From the NCBI GenBank assembly GCA_027422505.1, contig JAPQWV010000051.1:2013501-2077500 (forward strand): a DNA stretch of 64,000 nucleotides. Reading direction: 5' to 3'. The position numbers were made by a program, and so were the translations under genes. Every line of letters starts with the position of its first letter. Positions within the stretch are counted from its first letter, which is position 1. The notes under the pieces are model-generated. The model saw only the letters and a program-made list of their open reading frames with translations. It was not told where the DNA came from and did no database searches. This stretch comes from Craterostigma plantagineum (taxonomy: Eukaryota; Streptophyta; Magnoliopsida; Lamiales; Linderniaceae). Positions 20,596 through 31,901 of the stretch are shown piece after piece.

Positions 20596-22650
20596 GGGAC
20601 CCATGCAGCAACCTACATACGCCGTCTCACCTCTGTCTTCCCAAAATGGAGTAGTTTGGACTATGCTTCCTTCTTCCTCGGGTTATTCGAACGTTCAGTT
20701 TGCTGCAGTTCAAGAAAATCAGCCAACACAATCCAATTCCATTTCTCATGCGACTAACTGTGGTACTCCAATTTGCACACCACGTTCTTTAGATGCTGCT
20801 GGTCTAAGATCCACTGCCTCGAGCCATCATCATAACAGAGAAAATAACGATCCATGGAGCATAGATGCACTGTCTGAGTTTCTCGATTTTCCTGAAACTT
20901 CCCTAATTGGGCAGAACCAAATCGATGGTGGTGGTAATGGTTGTGGCGTTGCGTTTCCTTCTGAGAATATTGGTAAAGCGGGTGAGTGGGAGGGTTGGCT
21001 TAATACTACTGATTGTGATGCTTTTAGTTCTGACTGGAACGAGATCCTTGCTGGTGCAAATGCTACACACCCCCAGCTAAAGGTTCACTACGTATAATCT
21101 ATTTTCTGCTTTAATGTGTTAAGATGCTTAAGAAAGGATTTCTTTTTATTTCCTTTGTTACTTACTCTGTTGGTATTAGGCATTGGATCAGAGTCAGATT
21201 TCTACACAACCTGCGGCTTTCACTACTCAACCCCAAATTCGTCAACAACTTCCACCTAAAGTTGTGGTGGCAAGTAAAGTTCCTGTCCAATCATCGTCCA
21301 CCACAAGTTCTAATCCACGAAAGCAGCGAATGCGATGGACGCTTGAACTTCACGAATCCTTTGTCGATGCAGTCAATAGACTTGGTGGAAGTGAAAGTAG
21401 GCCTTTCGATTGGCTTCAAATAACTTCTTATTTTACCTGAGGATTTTGAAATTTTTTGAATTCGTTGTAATGGAAAACACGTATTTCTTTTTTCCAGAGG
21501 CGACGCCAAAGGGTGTGCTGAAGCTAATGAAAGCTGAGGGGCTGAATATATATCATGTTAAAAGCCACCTACAGGTGCGTATCATGTGCATTTTCGATGG
21601 ACCTTACATTCTTGGAAATGTTGAGATCCATCTATTATATACTGATCGATATCTTGACTCTGAAATCCATTTCAATTGTGCAGAAATATCGTACAGCCAG
21701 ATATAGACCTGATACGACTGAAGCCGGTATGCTTTCTATCCCATTTTCTAATAATGTGTTCATCGTGTCATTCTGATTTGTTACATGATTCCATCTATCT
21801 GTGAACTACAAGCATAAGCTGTGAGAGACAATATTAGTCCTTCGTCAACTGACAGCTGAATACAATGAATCCGATACTTCAATATCTGATGCACGAGCAT
21901 ATGTACTTCCTTTTAAGTTGCTGATAGAGAGCATCAAATATTTCCAGACATTGTACATGCCAAGGATATCTTCTCCAATCAACTTTCATGTTATGCACTT
22001 TCTTTTTGCAGAATCGTCAGAAAGAAGAACAACCTCCATTGACGACCTCACGTCCCTGGACTTGAAAACGTAAGAACAATTTCCCAATATATACCTAATG
22101 GATATTAGATATTTTGCATATAATAATCTTTGGGCTGATTGTCATGCACCTCCATTGCTGAGTAGGGGCGTGGAGATCACTGAAGCTTTGAGGTTGCAGA
22201 TGGAAGTACAAAAGAGGCTTCACGAACAACTCGAGGTATACATACATCTTTTAGATGTTTCCCTCGGGCTTTTTTAACCTTCCAAATATGAACATTCACT
22301 TTCACATTTAATAAACCATCCATCAGATCCAAAGAAACCTTCAGCTTCGCATAGAAGAGCAAGGAAGATACCTTCAAATGATGTTTGAGAAATCAGGCAT
22401 GGACTTAACCAACTCTTCTGGCGAAAATCCCATTAAGAATTCTTCAGCCAATGCCTCCCAAAACAAAGACAAAGAACCAGTCGAAGGCAGCAAAAGCAAT
22501 GCATCAAATGAGTTGTTGGCTAATGTAGGCTCAGTTTCTGTGGAATCAAAGGAAGGATCAGACAAAAAAGCTCTCGAAAACGAAGAGAGGGCTATCGGCA
22601 GTAATGAGGAATCACCGCTTAGCGTGCGAAACATCACGATTAGCCTATGA
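20588..22650 (+). CDS. PHR1-like MYB-CC transcription factor, 7 exons
   Basis: Exons: 20588-21082, 21180-21396, 21498-21574, 21684-21726, 22012-22069, 22166-22235, 22327-22650 (1284 bp, 427 residues and stop). All junctions are GT-AG and in phase. The N-terminal half is Ser/Asn-rich with acidic patches (WSIDALSEFLDFPETS, DWNEILAG). The MYB-like GARP domain spans exons 2-4 (about residues 195-260): KQRMRWTLELHESFVDAVNR, ATPKGVLKLMKAEGLNIYHV, KSHLQKYRTARY. The MYB-CC coiled coil (ITEALRLQMEVQKRLHEQLE and QRNLQLRIEEQGRYLQMMFEK) carries the LHEQLE signature. Family members bind P1BS sites in the nucleus and activate phosphate-starvation genes, with SPX proteins docking on the coiled coil. The C-terminal tail differs from the paralogue at 52203. 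Confidence 0.92.
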
Positions 22651-23230
22651 TTTCCTTTCGAAATAAATAAATCTGCATGAATGGAATTTGATTTGGTGAA
22701 GACTATAAAACCTTGAATAGGTTCAAGACTCTTTAAGCGTCGGCATGAAGCTTTAATTATTTATGTTCGTAGATTTTTACAGCCATTATGTGCCTGGGTT
22801 TTGTAAAGTGCCCTTATTCAACGCTCAGAAGCAACAATATGACAATTATTACCACTTACCTAGACTAATTCTTCTCACTGTCATAAGAATCCTACTTGGA
22901 GAAATCATATACAGTTTCCGGATAGTAAAAAAGTATATTAATGTTTTTCTTGGGGCTAGCTTAGCTAGTGTAGACACTTCATATCTCGTTTTCTCCAAGA
23001 AGGTTGACCTTTTTTTTAGCATTTTTTATTTTCGAAAATGCTTACTAAGAGCACATTTTCAAAGGGAAGAATCAACCTTGGGGCTCGTTACCGTGAACAA
23101 GCTTAGTACTGAAACCAAGATAGTTCTATTTGTTAATGCATTATATTATTATAGCGTACAGTCAATCCCTTTATTAGACACCATTACTTTGGATTTTGCC
23201 TTTCCAAGCCGTGTTCCTATACAACACAAT
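22651..23230. other. Spacer between the PHR1-like gene and the Copia insertion
   Basis: Present with small indels in copy B (52204-52825). No gene is recognised. It would hold the PHR 3' UTR; AATAAATAA at about 22662 is a possible poly(A) signal region. An ORF running into the LTR is incidental. Confidence 0.5.
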
Positions 23231-23701
23231 TGTGATGTGACCTCGATGTTGCCAAAGGAACAGTACCCCATGTGTTATTTGAAAAGTCCAATTCATATGA
23301 AAAGAAGAAAACGAGGGGGCAGCTTTATTATTTGTCAGAGCACACATTGAAGACTTGGACTGCTTGTGTTTACACAAGCAGTCGAGGCAAAACTTTTGCC
23401 TATAAATAGCAGGGATGGAGCAAAGGGAAAATACACCACACAGATTTTCGTTCTTCTCCTCTGTTATTTTCTGTAGCCTACTCCTAATATTGTTGTAGCG
23501 CTTTTGTTTATCACGTCAGTGTACGTGTCTGTAATCACTCCACATAATAAAGAAGTTCTACCCTCCGGCCCGTGGACGTAGGTCATTCTGACCGAACCAC
23601 GTAAATTTCGTGTCACTGTCCAAATTTATTTTTCGTCTCTATTATTTATTATCGTCATTTTTCGGGCAAATAATTATCGGGGATTTCCGCATATCCTAAC
23701 A
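23231..23701 (+). repeat. 5' LTR of Tork/Tnt1-type Copia
   Basis: 471 bp from TGTGATGTGACC to ATCCTAACA, identical by eye to 27798-28268. It contains a TATA box (TATAAATAG, 23401-23409), a 26-nt perfect palindrome just upstream, and the CCGTGGACGTAGGT...GAACCACG block common near the 3' end of plant Copia LTRs. Confidence 0.95.
23358..23409 (+). promoter_or_regulatory. LTR core promoter: palindrome plus TATA box
   Basis: A perfect inverted repeat GACTGCTTGTGT / ACACAAGCAGTC with a 2-base spacer lies at 23358-23383. A TATAAATAG box follows 17 bases later. The same pair recurs in the 3' LTR near 27925-27976. The start site is expected about 30 bp downstream of the TATA box (inference). Confidence 0.6.
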
Positions 23702-23704
23702 AAT

Positions 23705-23716
23705 TGGTATCAGAGC
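23705..23716 (+). other. Primer-binding site of Tork/Tnt1-type Copia
   Basis: TGGTATCAGAGC, complementary to the initiator tRNA-Met 3' end, lies three bases after the LTR. Confidence 0.93.
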
Positions 23717-23741
23717 CAACCCGATTTATTTTTTAGCCACC

Positions 23742-26700
23742 ATGACGATAACAAAAATGTCAATTGAAAAGTTCGACAGAAATGTCAACTTTGCAATGTG
23801 GAGTCTCAAGATGGAGGCCATACTCATTCAAGACGGTTGCGAGGTGGCGCTTGAAGGCGCAAAGAAGAAACCAACCGAAATGAAGGACGATCAATTTAAT
23901 GAGTTGGACAGGAAAGCCAGATCGGCTATTATATTAAATCTCTCTTACGAGGTTTTACAAGAAGTTGCCACGGAGACGACGGCCATGGGTATGTGGGATG
24001 CGTTAAAAGCTATCTACATGAAGAAGACTAAGGAGAATCGGCTTTATTTAAAGCAGAAGCTATACAGTATGAAAATGACGGAAGGTACTTCTATTCTCTC
24101 GCATCTCGATAAATTCGATTCTATCATTATTGATTTGGCGAACGTAGAAGTAAAAGTGACGGACGAAGATCAGGCTATAATATTGTTGTGTTCCCTTCCC
24201 TCGTCTTTAAAGCATTTTCGTGACACCATAATCTATGGAAAAGATACGATATCGTATTCTAGTGTCAAATCCGCTTTACAATCGAAAGAACAGATAGACA
24301 GGGATATTACGGGAGAAACAAGTGGTAGCCAGGCAGAAGGCCTGTTTGCACGGGGAAGACCAGAACGTAGAGATGCTGAAAGTAGCAGATCTAAAGAAAG
24401 GTCAAAATCCAGGTACAGAAATAAAGTCTGTAATTTTTGCAAGAAAAAGGGACACATTAAAGCTGATTGTTTTAAATTAAAAAATAAGGAGAAAAATAAT
24501 CAGCAATTTAATAAACCCGCCGAAGCTAGTTTAGCTGCTGATGAGAGCGATGGAACTATATTTGTAGCAACTGCAAATATTATTAGGTCTGATAATGAGT
24601 GGATCTTAGATTCGGGTTGTTCTTACCACATAAGTCGGAGTCGGGACTGTTTTTCCACATATGAAAATTTTGATGGTGGATATGTCTTAATGGGAAATGA
24701 TGCTCCGTGTAAAGTTGTTGGTAAAGGCACAGTTAGGATCAAGATGTTCGACGGAATCATCCGAACGCTCACCGAAGTCAGACACGTTCCAGATATGAAG
24801 AGAAATCTTGTCTCTTTAGGCACACTTGAATCTCAAGGGTGCAGGTTCTCAGGTGAAGGTGGAGTTTTAAAGATTGCCAGAGGCGCCCTTGTCGTAATGA
24901 AAGCTTGCAGGTCTGGAAATTTATATATTTTGCAGGGAACTACTGTTACAGGTTCCGCTGCAGTTTCGACATCCCCGGAGGTTGATACCACGCGATTATG
25001 GCATATGCGACTTGGACACATGGGAGAAAAAGGCTTAACGATTTTAAGCAAGCGGGGCCTACTTTGCGGTCAAAGTACTGGTAAGATGGACTTTTGCGAA
25101 CACTGTATTTTTGGGAAGCAGAAACGAGTCAGCTTCAATTCGCCAGCTGTCCACAAGACAAAAGGAACTTTGGACTATATTCATTCTGATGTATGGGGTC
25201 CTTCTCGTGTTCCGTCCAAAGGTGGTGCAAGATATATGTTGACTTTCATTGATGATTTTTCAAGGAAAGTCTGGGTCTATTTTCTTAAGCAGAAAAGTGA
25301 TGTTTCCCTAACGTTTAAACAATGGAAAGTTTTGATTGAAAAGCAGACAGGAAAACAGATCAAGCGGTTGCGGACAGATAATGGCTTAGAATTTTGCGGA
25401 AGCGAGTTCAACGAATTCTGCAAGAATGAAGGAATTGCTCGACATCACACTGTTCGAATGACGCCTCAACAAAATGGTGTTGCCGAGCGCATGAACCGGA
25501 CTCTTTTAGAGAGAGCTCGATGTATGATCTCCAATGCTGGGTTGACAAATGATTTTTGGGCTGAAGCTATCGCCGCAGCATGTTACATTGTCAATCGCTC
25601 ACCGTGTTCACCGATCAACTTCAAGACTCCTGAGGAAGTATGGTCAGGTACTCCTGCTGATTACTCAAACTTAAGAATATTTGGGTGCCCAGCTTATATG
25701 CACGTAAACGAGGGAAAGTTAGAGCCTAGAGCTAAAAAGTGTATTTTCCTCGGTTACGCTTCAGGGGTGAAAGGATATAGATTATATAATCCTGATCCCA
25801 AGTCACCCAAATTTATAATTAGCAGAGATGTTACATTTGACGAGTCTTGTATGTTACATCCTTCGAAAGAGTCTACTAACTCTTCTAATCAAGAAAAGAA
25901 GGATAGTGTACACAGCGAGGTGGAGCTCGAGATCAACAAAGATCCTTCAAATGATCCTGCTACGAGTTCAACAGATCAAGAGGACGAGCCAGAACCTGAT
26001 TCAGATCCTGTTGAAGATGAAAGCACCGAGCAGGAATATTCTATAGCCAGAGATAGAGAGAGACGAGAGATTCGACTACCACAGCGGTACGTAAATTTAG
26101 TTTCGTACGCTTTATCAGTGGCGCAAGAAACAGGTGGAGGCGGCGAACCTTCTACCTATTCAGAGGCAATAAGCGATGATAATTCTGATAAGTGGCTGGT
26201 AGCTATGAATGAAGAAATGGAGTCTCTGCACAAGAATGGTACATGGATTCTTGTGCCGCCGCCGAAGAAAAAGAAAATAGTCGGATGTAAGTGGGTCTTC
26301 AAAAAGAAAGAAGGTTTATCTGGTTCTGACGATGCAAGGTATAAGGCACGATTAGTCGCGAAAGGCTATAGTCAGGTACAAGGTGTAGATTTTAATGATG
26401 TTTTCTCACCTGTCGTTAGACATAGCTCTATTCGTGTATTACTTGCATTCGTTGCCATGTTTGATTTGGAGTTAGAACAGCTTGACGTCAAGACAGCGTT
26501 CTTACATGGCGATTTAGATGAACAGATTTATATGAAGCAACCTGAAGGCTTCATAGTTGAAGGAAAGGAAGACCAAGTTTGTTTACTGAAGAAATCCTTA
26601 TACGGATTAAAGCAGTCTCCAAGACAGTGGTATAAACGTTTTGATTCTTTCATGTTGGGTCATGGTTTCTCCAGGAGCAAGTATGATAGTTGTGTTTACT

Positions 26701-27713
26701 TCCGGAAGTTAAATGACAGTTCGTTCATTTATCTGTTATTATATGTTGATGACATGCTCATTGCGGCTAAGAATCTTGCAGAAATTCACCAGTTGAAGGC
26801 CTTATTGAATGGTGAATTTGAAATGAAGGATTTAGGAGCAGCTAAGAAGATTCTTGGTATGGAGATTAGACGTGATAGAGGAGCTGGTAAGTTGCACCTG
26901 ACCCAGGAAAGTTACCTCAAAAAGGTTTTGGAGAGATTTGGCATGAACGATGCCAAACCAGTCAACACTCCTCTTGCTAGCCATTTTCGGCTAAGCGCTG
27001 CTCAGTCACCATCATCAGATGAGGAAGAAGCGTACATGGCACGGGTTCCTTACTCGAGTGCAGTCGGCAGTATTATGTATGCAATGGTATGTACACGTCC
27101 TGATATTTCACAGGCTGTTAGTGTTGTTAGCAGGTATATGGCTAATCCAGGGAAAGAGCACTGGCAAGCAGTGAAGTGGATTCTCAGATACTTGAAGGGT
27201 ACTCTAAGCATTTGTTTGGAGTTTGGCAGAAACAGTGATACTCTCGTTGGCTTCGTTGATTCAGACTACGCAGGTGATCTCGATAAACGACGATCTCTTA
27301 CTGGTTATGTATTTTGTATTGGAGGTTGTGCAGTTAGCTGGAAAGCTACTCTACAGCACGTAGTGGCGTTATCTACTACTGAAGCAGAATACATGGCGAT
27401 TACTGATGCGATCAAGGAAGCATTATGGTTGACGGGGTTATTCGGCGAATTAACTCAGAGTCAGGGAGTTATTACTATTTTCTGTGATAGTCAAAGTGCG
27501 ATTCATTTGACTAAGGATCAAATGTATCACGAAAGGACTAAGCATATTGATGTTAAGTATCATTTTATTCGTGAGATCATTGCAGATAAGAAGGTGTTTA
27601 TCAAGAAGATCAACACAAAGGATAATCCCGCAGATTTATTTACGAAGGCTCTTCCAGTTTCCAAGTTCAAGCATTGCTTGGACTTGATTGGTGTTCCAAA
27701 GATGGTGAACTAG
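23742..27713 (+). CDS. Copia Gag-Pol polyprotein, complete
   Basis: One 1323-residue frame. The Gag UBN2 core covers about residues 5-200 and the CCHC knuckle [14 protein letters not shown] lies near 230. The protease is [12 protein letters not shown] near 287 with the catalytic Asp intact. The pre-integrase finger ([13 protein letters not shown]...CEHCIFGKQ) starts near 416. The integrase DDE comes from HSDVWGPS (about 482), RTDNGLEF (about 545) and [11 protein letters not shown] (about 580). RT has [31 protein letters not shown] and YVDDMLIA (near 1001). RNase H has [28 protein letters not shown] and FCDSQSAIH, ending [22 protein letters not shown] 23742 is preceded by an untranslated leader and AGCCACC. 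No lesion was found. The product would form cytoplasmic virus-like particles and integrate its own cDNA. Confidence 0.95.
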   Translation: MTITKMSIEKFDRNVNFAMWSLKMEAILIQDGCEVALEGAKKKPTEMKDDQFNELDRKARSAIILNLSYEVLQEVATETTAMGMWDALKAIYMKKTKENRLYLKQKLYSMKMTEGTSILSHLDKFDSIIIDLANVEVKVTDEDQAIILLCSLPSSLKHFRDTIIYGKDTISYSSVKSALQSKEQIDRDITGETSGSQAEGLFARGRPERRDAESSRSKERSKSRYRNKVCNFCKKKGHIKADCFKLKNKEKNNQQFNKPAEASLAADESDGTIFVATANIIRSDNEWILDSGCSYHISRSRDCFSTYENFDGGYVLMGNDAPCKVVGKGTVRIKMFDGIIRTLTEVRHVPDMKRNLVSLGTLESQGCRFSGEGGVLKIARGALVVMKACRSGNLYILQGTTVTGSAAVSTSPEVDTTRLWHMRLGHMGEKGLTILSKRGLLCGQSTGKMDFCEHCIFGKQKRVSFNSPAVHKTKGTLDYIHSDVWGPSRVPSKGGARYMLTFIDDFSRKVWVYFLKQKSDVSLTFKQWKVLIEKQTGKQIKRLRTDNGLEFCGSEFNEFCKNEGIARHHTVRMTPQQNGVAERMNRTLLERARCMISNAGLTNDFWAEAIAAACYIVNRSPCSPINFKTPEEVWSGTPADYSNLRIFGCPAYMHVNEGKLEPRAKKCIFLGYASGVKGYRLYNPDPKSPKFIISRDVTFDESCMLHPSKESTNSSNQEKKDSVHSEVELEINKDPSNDPATSSTDQEDEPEPDSDPVEDESTEQEYSIARDRERREIRLPQRYVNLVSYALSVAQETGGGGEPSTYSEAISDDNSDKWLVAMNEEMESLHKNGTWILVPPPKKKKIVGCKWVFKKKEGLSGSDDARYKARLVAKGYSQVQGVDFNDVFSPVVRHSSIRVLLAFVAMFDLELEQLDVKTAFLHGDLDEQIYMKQPEGFIVEGKEDQVCLLKKSLYGLKQSPRQWYKRFDSFMLGHGFSRSKYDSCVYFRKLNDSSFIYLLLYVDDMLIAAKNLAEIHQLKALLNGEFEMKDLGAAKKILGMEIRRDRGAGKLHLTQESYLKKVLERFGMNDAKPVNTPLASHFRLSAAQSPSSDEEEAYMARVPYSSAVGSIMYAMVCTRPDISQAVSVVSRYMANPGKEHWQAVKWILRYLKGTLSICLEFGRNSDTLVGFVDSDYAGDLDKRRSLTGYVFCIGGCAVSWKATLQHVVALSTTEAEYMAITDAIKEALWLTGLFGELTQSQGVITIFCDSQSAIHLTKDQMYHERTKHIDVKYHFIREIIADKKVFIKKINTKDNPADLFTKALPVSKFKHCLDLIGVPKMVN

Positions 27714-27784
27714 CCCGTGTGGGCTAAGGTCGGAGGGAGAATAAGGTATGGTAATCAAGGTGGAGTAATTTACGAAATCTCGGT

Positions 27785-27797
27785 CAAGGTGGAGATT
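27785..27797 (+). other. Polypurine tract of Tork/Tnt1-type Copia
   Basis: CAAGGTGGAGATT directly abuts the 3' LTR. A near copy (CAAGGTGGAGTAA) lies 31 bases upstream. Confidence 0.8.
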
Positions 27798-28268
27798 TGT
27801 GATGTGACCTCGATGTTGCCAAAGGAACAGTACCCCATGTGTTATTTGAAAAGTCCAATTCATATGAAAAGAAGAAAACGAGGGGGCAGCTTTATTATTT
27901 GTCAGAGCACACATTGAAGACTTGGACTGCTTGTGTTTACACAAGCAGTCGAGGCAAAACTTTTGCCTATAAATAGCAGGGATGGAGCAAAGGGAAAATA
28001 CACCACACAGATTTTCGTTCTTCTCCTCTGTTATTTTCTGTAGCCTACTCCTAATATTGTTGTAGCGCTTTTGTTTATCACGTCAGTGTACGTGTCTGTA
28101 ATCACTCCACATAATAAAGAAGTTCTACCCTCCGGCCCGTGGACGTAGGTCATTCTGACCGAACCACGTAAATTTCGTGTCACTGTCCAAATTTATTTTT
28201 CGTCTCTATTATTTATTATCGTCATTTTTCGGGCAAATAATTATCGGGGATTTCCGCATATCCTAACA
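27798..28268 (+). repeat. 3' LTR of Tork/Tnt1-type Copia
   Basis: 471 bp, no difference from the 5' LTR found by reading both. It is followed by ACAAT (28269-28273). Confidence 0.95.
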
Positions 28269-28391
28269 ACAATACCAGACATTAATGTTACAACAAATTG
28301 AGAGCGTAAGCTTACTACAAGATTAGTATTTGTGTTGATCTTCCTTGAAGAAATGCTGATCTTTCGCCGTATATGCTGTATTTAACTTCAT

Positions 28392-30880
28392 CTATTTACA
28401 TCCAAGTTTCGTCCCTATCTTTCGCAAGATATCGTCTAACTTCTCAAAATAAGCTTCCCTAAGTGATTTTCCGAAGACCATTACCACACAGAAGCTTGAC
28501 AACCCTATTGTGTACCCCAAAGACAAGAGTACTATCAACCAATCTACTTCAACTCCATGAGATGCTTCAGTGTCATGATCATCATTATTATTATCATCAT
28601 CAACTTTAACACCGCATTTACCTGCAGTTAACGGAGGACCACAAAGATTGTTTCTAATGAAGCTCGAAGCGTTCATGCTTTGAAGTTGAGTGCTTTCTGG
28701 AATTCTCCCCGTTAGGTTGTTGTAAGACAAGTTAAGATCGTTCAGAAAGGTCATCTTCGTAAAGCTGTTGGGAATCTCGCCCGTAAGAGAATTGTGCGAT
28801 AAATCGAGGGATTCTAACTGCTTCATGTTGCCTAAGTCGCTTGGAATTAAGCCCGACAAGTGATTCCTTGACAAGTTCAACGTCCTCAAGCCCGTCAAAT
28901 GCGTCAATTCCACTGGGATATTCCCAGATAGGTTATTGTTTGCAAGATCAATGGTGGTCACCAAAGGAAGTAAGACATCGTACGAACGCGGTTCTCCTTT
29001 TGTGTTAATAACCACGCTGATCACCATGCCATCAAAATAATTTTCTTGTGCAAGTTTTGCGTCTTCGACCATTGCCTTGAAATTACCGAAACAACTTGGG
29101 ATAGTACCTTGGAGGAGGTTGTTTGATACATCCAAGATTTGGATAGAGGTGAACGAACATATACTTGAATCGATTGTGCCACTTAGGTTGTTGGATCGTA
29201 GGATGACGTACCTTAGCGAAAGTGATGACCATTGCGGAAGATTTCCGTACAAATAGTTAGCAGAGAGGTCGACTATCACCAACTCTTTGGAACTAAGGAT
29301 CGAGGGAGGCACCTGGCCTGAAAATCTGTTATTGCGCAGATTCAAAATTTGTAAGCCATCGAGAAGTTCGATAGAAGATGGAATACTTCCATTCATGTCA
29401 TTGTTTCCCAGATTCAACACTGCAAGATTTTTCAGTCTCATCCAACAATCTGGCACTTCTCCGCCACTCAATCGACCTGAGAGATTTCGGCAAGGATTGG
29501 AAGCTGAAGAAAAGTTTGAATCTTGAAGGAGAACGCCTGACAGGTTATTCTCAAACACGGAGAATATGTTGAGGTTGCGGAGGTTAAAGATAGTAACTGG
29601 CAAAACACCGCTGAGCTGATTCTGACTCAGATCAAGATACTCTAATGATACCAAATTTCCTATTCTCGAAGGGATAGCTCCATTCAAGTTATTTGAGGAA
29701 AGGACAAGTGCCTGTAGATTAACAAGGTTTTCAATGGTTGAAGGTATCATCTCAGAAAAGCGATTCATCGAAAGGTCGAGATCAGATAATTTTTCTAAGT
29801 TTCCGACCTCAGGTGGGATAGGTCCGGATAGCGAATTGTTGCGCATAGACAACTCTTGGAGATCCTTGAGCAAGCCTATCTCGGAGGGGATCTTTCCACT
29901 GAAGTTATTGCTATCAAGACTTAAAGATGTAAGTTTCGTCCAGCTTCTGATCATATCAGGTGATATATTACCACTAAAGTTGTTATCACGCAATTCCATC
30001 CCAACCAAATTGTTCAGATCGGACAAAGATGAAGGTAAACTTCCAGAAAACGAATTAACCTCCAAATTTAAGTACGTAAGGTTAGTGCATAAGCCCAGCT
30101 CCGGAGGAATCGTCGAATTGAAGAAATTGTTGCCAAGGTCTAAAAATCGAAGGTTCTTGAGCTGACCAATAGAAGATGGTAACTCACCATGAAAAGAGTT
30201 GTTGTATAGATTAAGATATCCCAACCGTGACAAGTTTGAAACACTTGCAGACAATGGCCCTCTTAATGAATTGTAAGAAAGATCGAGGTGTTCAAGACTT
30301 GCCAGATTAGTGAAAAGCGATTCAGGAATCTGCCCAGTGAAGTAATTCTTGGACAGACTGAGATAAGTAAGGTTTAGACAGTTCAACAAAAAGCTCGGAA
30401 TTTCACAGGCGGTGAAGTAATTCACGGACAGCTGAGATAAGTATCGGTTACACTGGAGATCTGATGAGGTATTTCTCCATCGAAATAGTTGTTGCTTAGG
30501 TCCAAGAAAATCAACTTGGAGAGATTGCCAATGGAAGATGGTATTGACCCGTTTAGGTAATTTGAGGAAAGATCCAAGCTCATGAGATTAGGGAATGAAG
30601 TGAAGTCGAAAAGCTCGATAGTACCTTCGAGATTTGCATCAGACAAGTGTATTTCAGACACTGAACCTCCATTATCGCAAGTAATCCCTTTCCAACTGCA
30701 CTTATCAGTTCCTGTAGACCAAGAACTGAGGTAAGGAGACGATGATGATAAGGTTTTCTTCCATGTGATTAGAGCCTGTGATTCAGATACTGGTGAAGCT
30801 TTCAGTGAATGCAAGAAGAAGAAGAAGGCTGAGACGATATGAAGTACTATGAGCACGAAATTTTTCTGGGAATTCAACAT
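28392..30880 (-). pseudogene. LRR receptor-like protein, copy A, frameshifted
   Basis: Starts at MLNSQKNFVLIVLHIVSAFF (signal peptide), followed by an LRRNT cap (ALITWKKTL...CSWKGITCDNGG). About twenty plant-type LRRs (LxxLxLxxNxLxGxIP) follow, then an acidic Asp/Asn-rich stretch, one C-terminal membrane segment (WLIVLLSLGYTIGLSSFCVV) and a short cytoplasmic tail without kinase. That is the layout of a plasma-membrane receptor-like protein. At about 30425-30450 the frame breaks: ISSV runs into a stop at 30422, and a 677-residue frame continues from EIPSFLLNCLNLTYL. Relative to copy B, LRRs are deleted exactly at this break. Another internal 4-LRR block is present once here but twice in copy B. 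The second frame is otherwise open, so a truncated product cannot be excluded. Confidence 0.85.
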
Positions 30881-31523
30881 ATTTGGAACTGGGATTATTA
30901 TGGACGTGCGGTAAGATAAGATCATTTATCAGACACAATAGGTATATATAGATGTGTTCATTAATATTATACTATACTAGTGAATTGGCGCGTGCTTGCC
31001 ACAAGGAAGACTTATACCAAGTCTTTTTTTTTTTTTTCCGACTCAATTTGTCTGAATACCTTTTTGTTGTAGTGGTGCTTCTCAAAGTGCTCGTCATTTA
31101 CTTCAGTGAACCCGCGAAAGAAAAAGACAACATATATTAAGTGGAAAACTGACTCCAAGTTACTCATCGATACGACGACTTGCTTTAGTTCTAGTGGAAG
31201 ACTGAAGAATAATGTTGATTTTTGCCAGTATTATTTTGTTATATATTAAGACTTAGCTTATTTCACACTACTATTTTGCCATTATTATAAACAAATAACT
31301 TGATGGCTGACATAGCATGAATATGCATAACCAATTTACAGTCCGATAATGTTAACTTTCTTGTTGAAAGTTCAAACTTCATATCATATATATTGTAATG
31401 CACTAAAATTCTATCTCAAACTTTTTACTTGATATTAGAATAAAAAATCAAAGATTGATTGACCGATGTTGTTAGTCCTATTTCTAATAATAACTTACAT
31501 TACATTAAATATTATTAACAAAA
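30881..31523. other. Upstream region of LRR gene, copy A
   Basis: Promoter-side spacer shared with copy B (about 55961-56469 and 61781-61893), with many small indels. No other gene is recognised. It ends at the Helitron target A (31523). Confidence 0.5.
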
Positions 31524-31901
31524 TCTATATAATATAAAAGTAGGATAGGGACCCTATTGTGATGACACGTGGCAACAAATTCCCCCTCCCCTCTCGGAAA
31601 ATGTGAAAATTACGTTTGTTTTCGTTGAATGTGTATGGAAGTCGTCTAAGTTCATTGTACGATTGTCTAACCATCTTTTTTTTGCTGACGTGGCGGACCA
31701 AGAGTCATTCTATTCCCTTTTTGTATTGTTCAGAGCCAAACGTCTTAGTAATAAATGGACTCTCTGTATCTACCCATTTTTTTCAAACGTTTTTTGCATT
31801 AATGGTAATTAATATAAGAGATATTGAAAGACAACTTAGTCGGTACATGGAGAGCCAACAGTCGTCCATTTCTTAATCACCCAACAATCGTCCATTTCTT
31901 A

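Larger units (their letters stand above)
23231..28268 (+). mobile_element. Intact Tork/Tnt1-type Copia LTR retrotransposon
   Basis: A 5038-bp element with two 471-bp LTRs that are identical by eye, TG...CA ends and a perfect ACAAT target duplication (23226-23230, 28269-28273). It has a standard PBS, a single uninterrupted 1323-residue Gag-Pol frame and a polypurine tract. The empty site is visible in the paralogous block near 52819-52828 (TACAATACCAGAC). All parts needed for autonomous transposition are present, which implies a very recent insertion. Confidence 0.96.

Noticed and set aside
22763..23350. 195-residue ORF downstream of the PHR1-like gene
   Set aside because: It runs across the Copia insertion junction into the LTR, so it cannot be an old gene. 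No family resemblance.
30422..30450. A small intron joining the two frames of LRR copy A
   Set aside because: The gap between frames is far too short for a plant intron, and the paralogue shows coding LRRs are deleted at this point.
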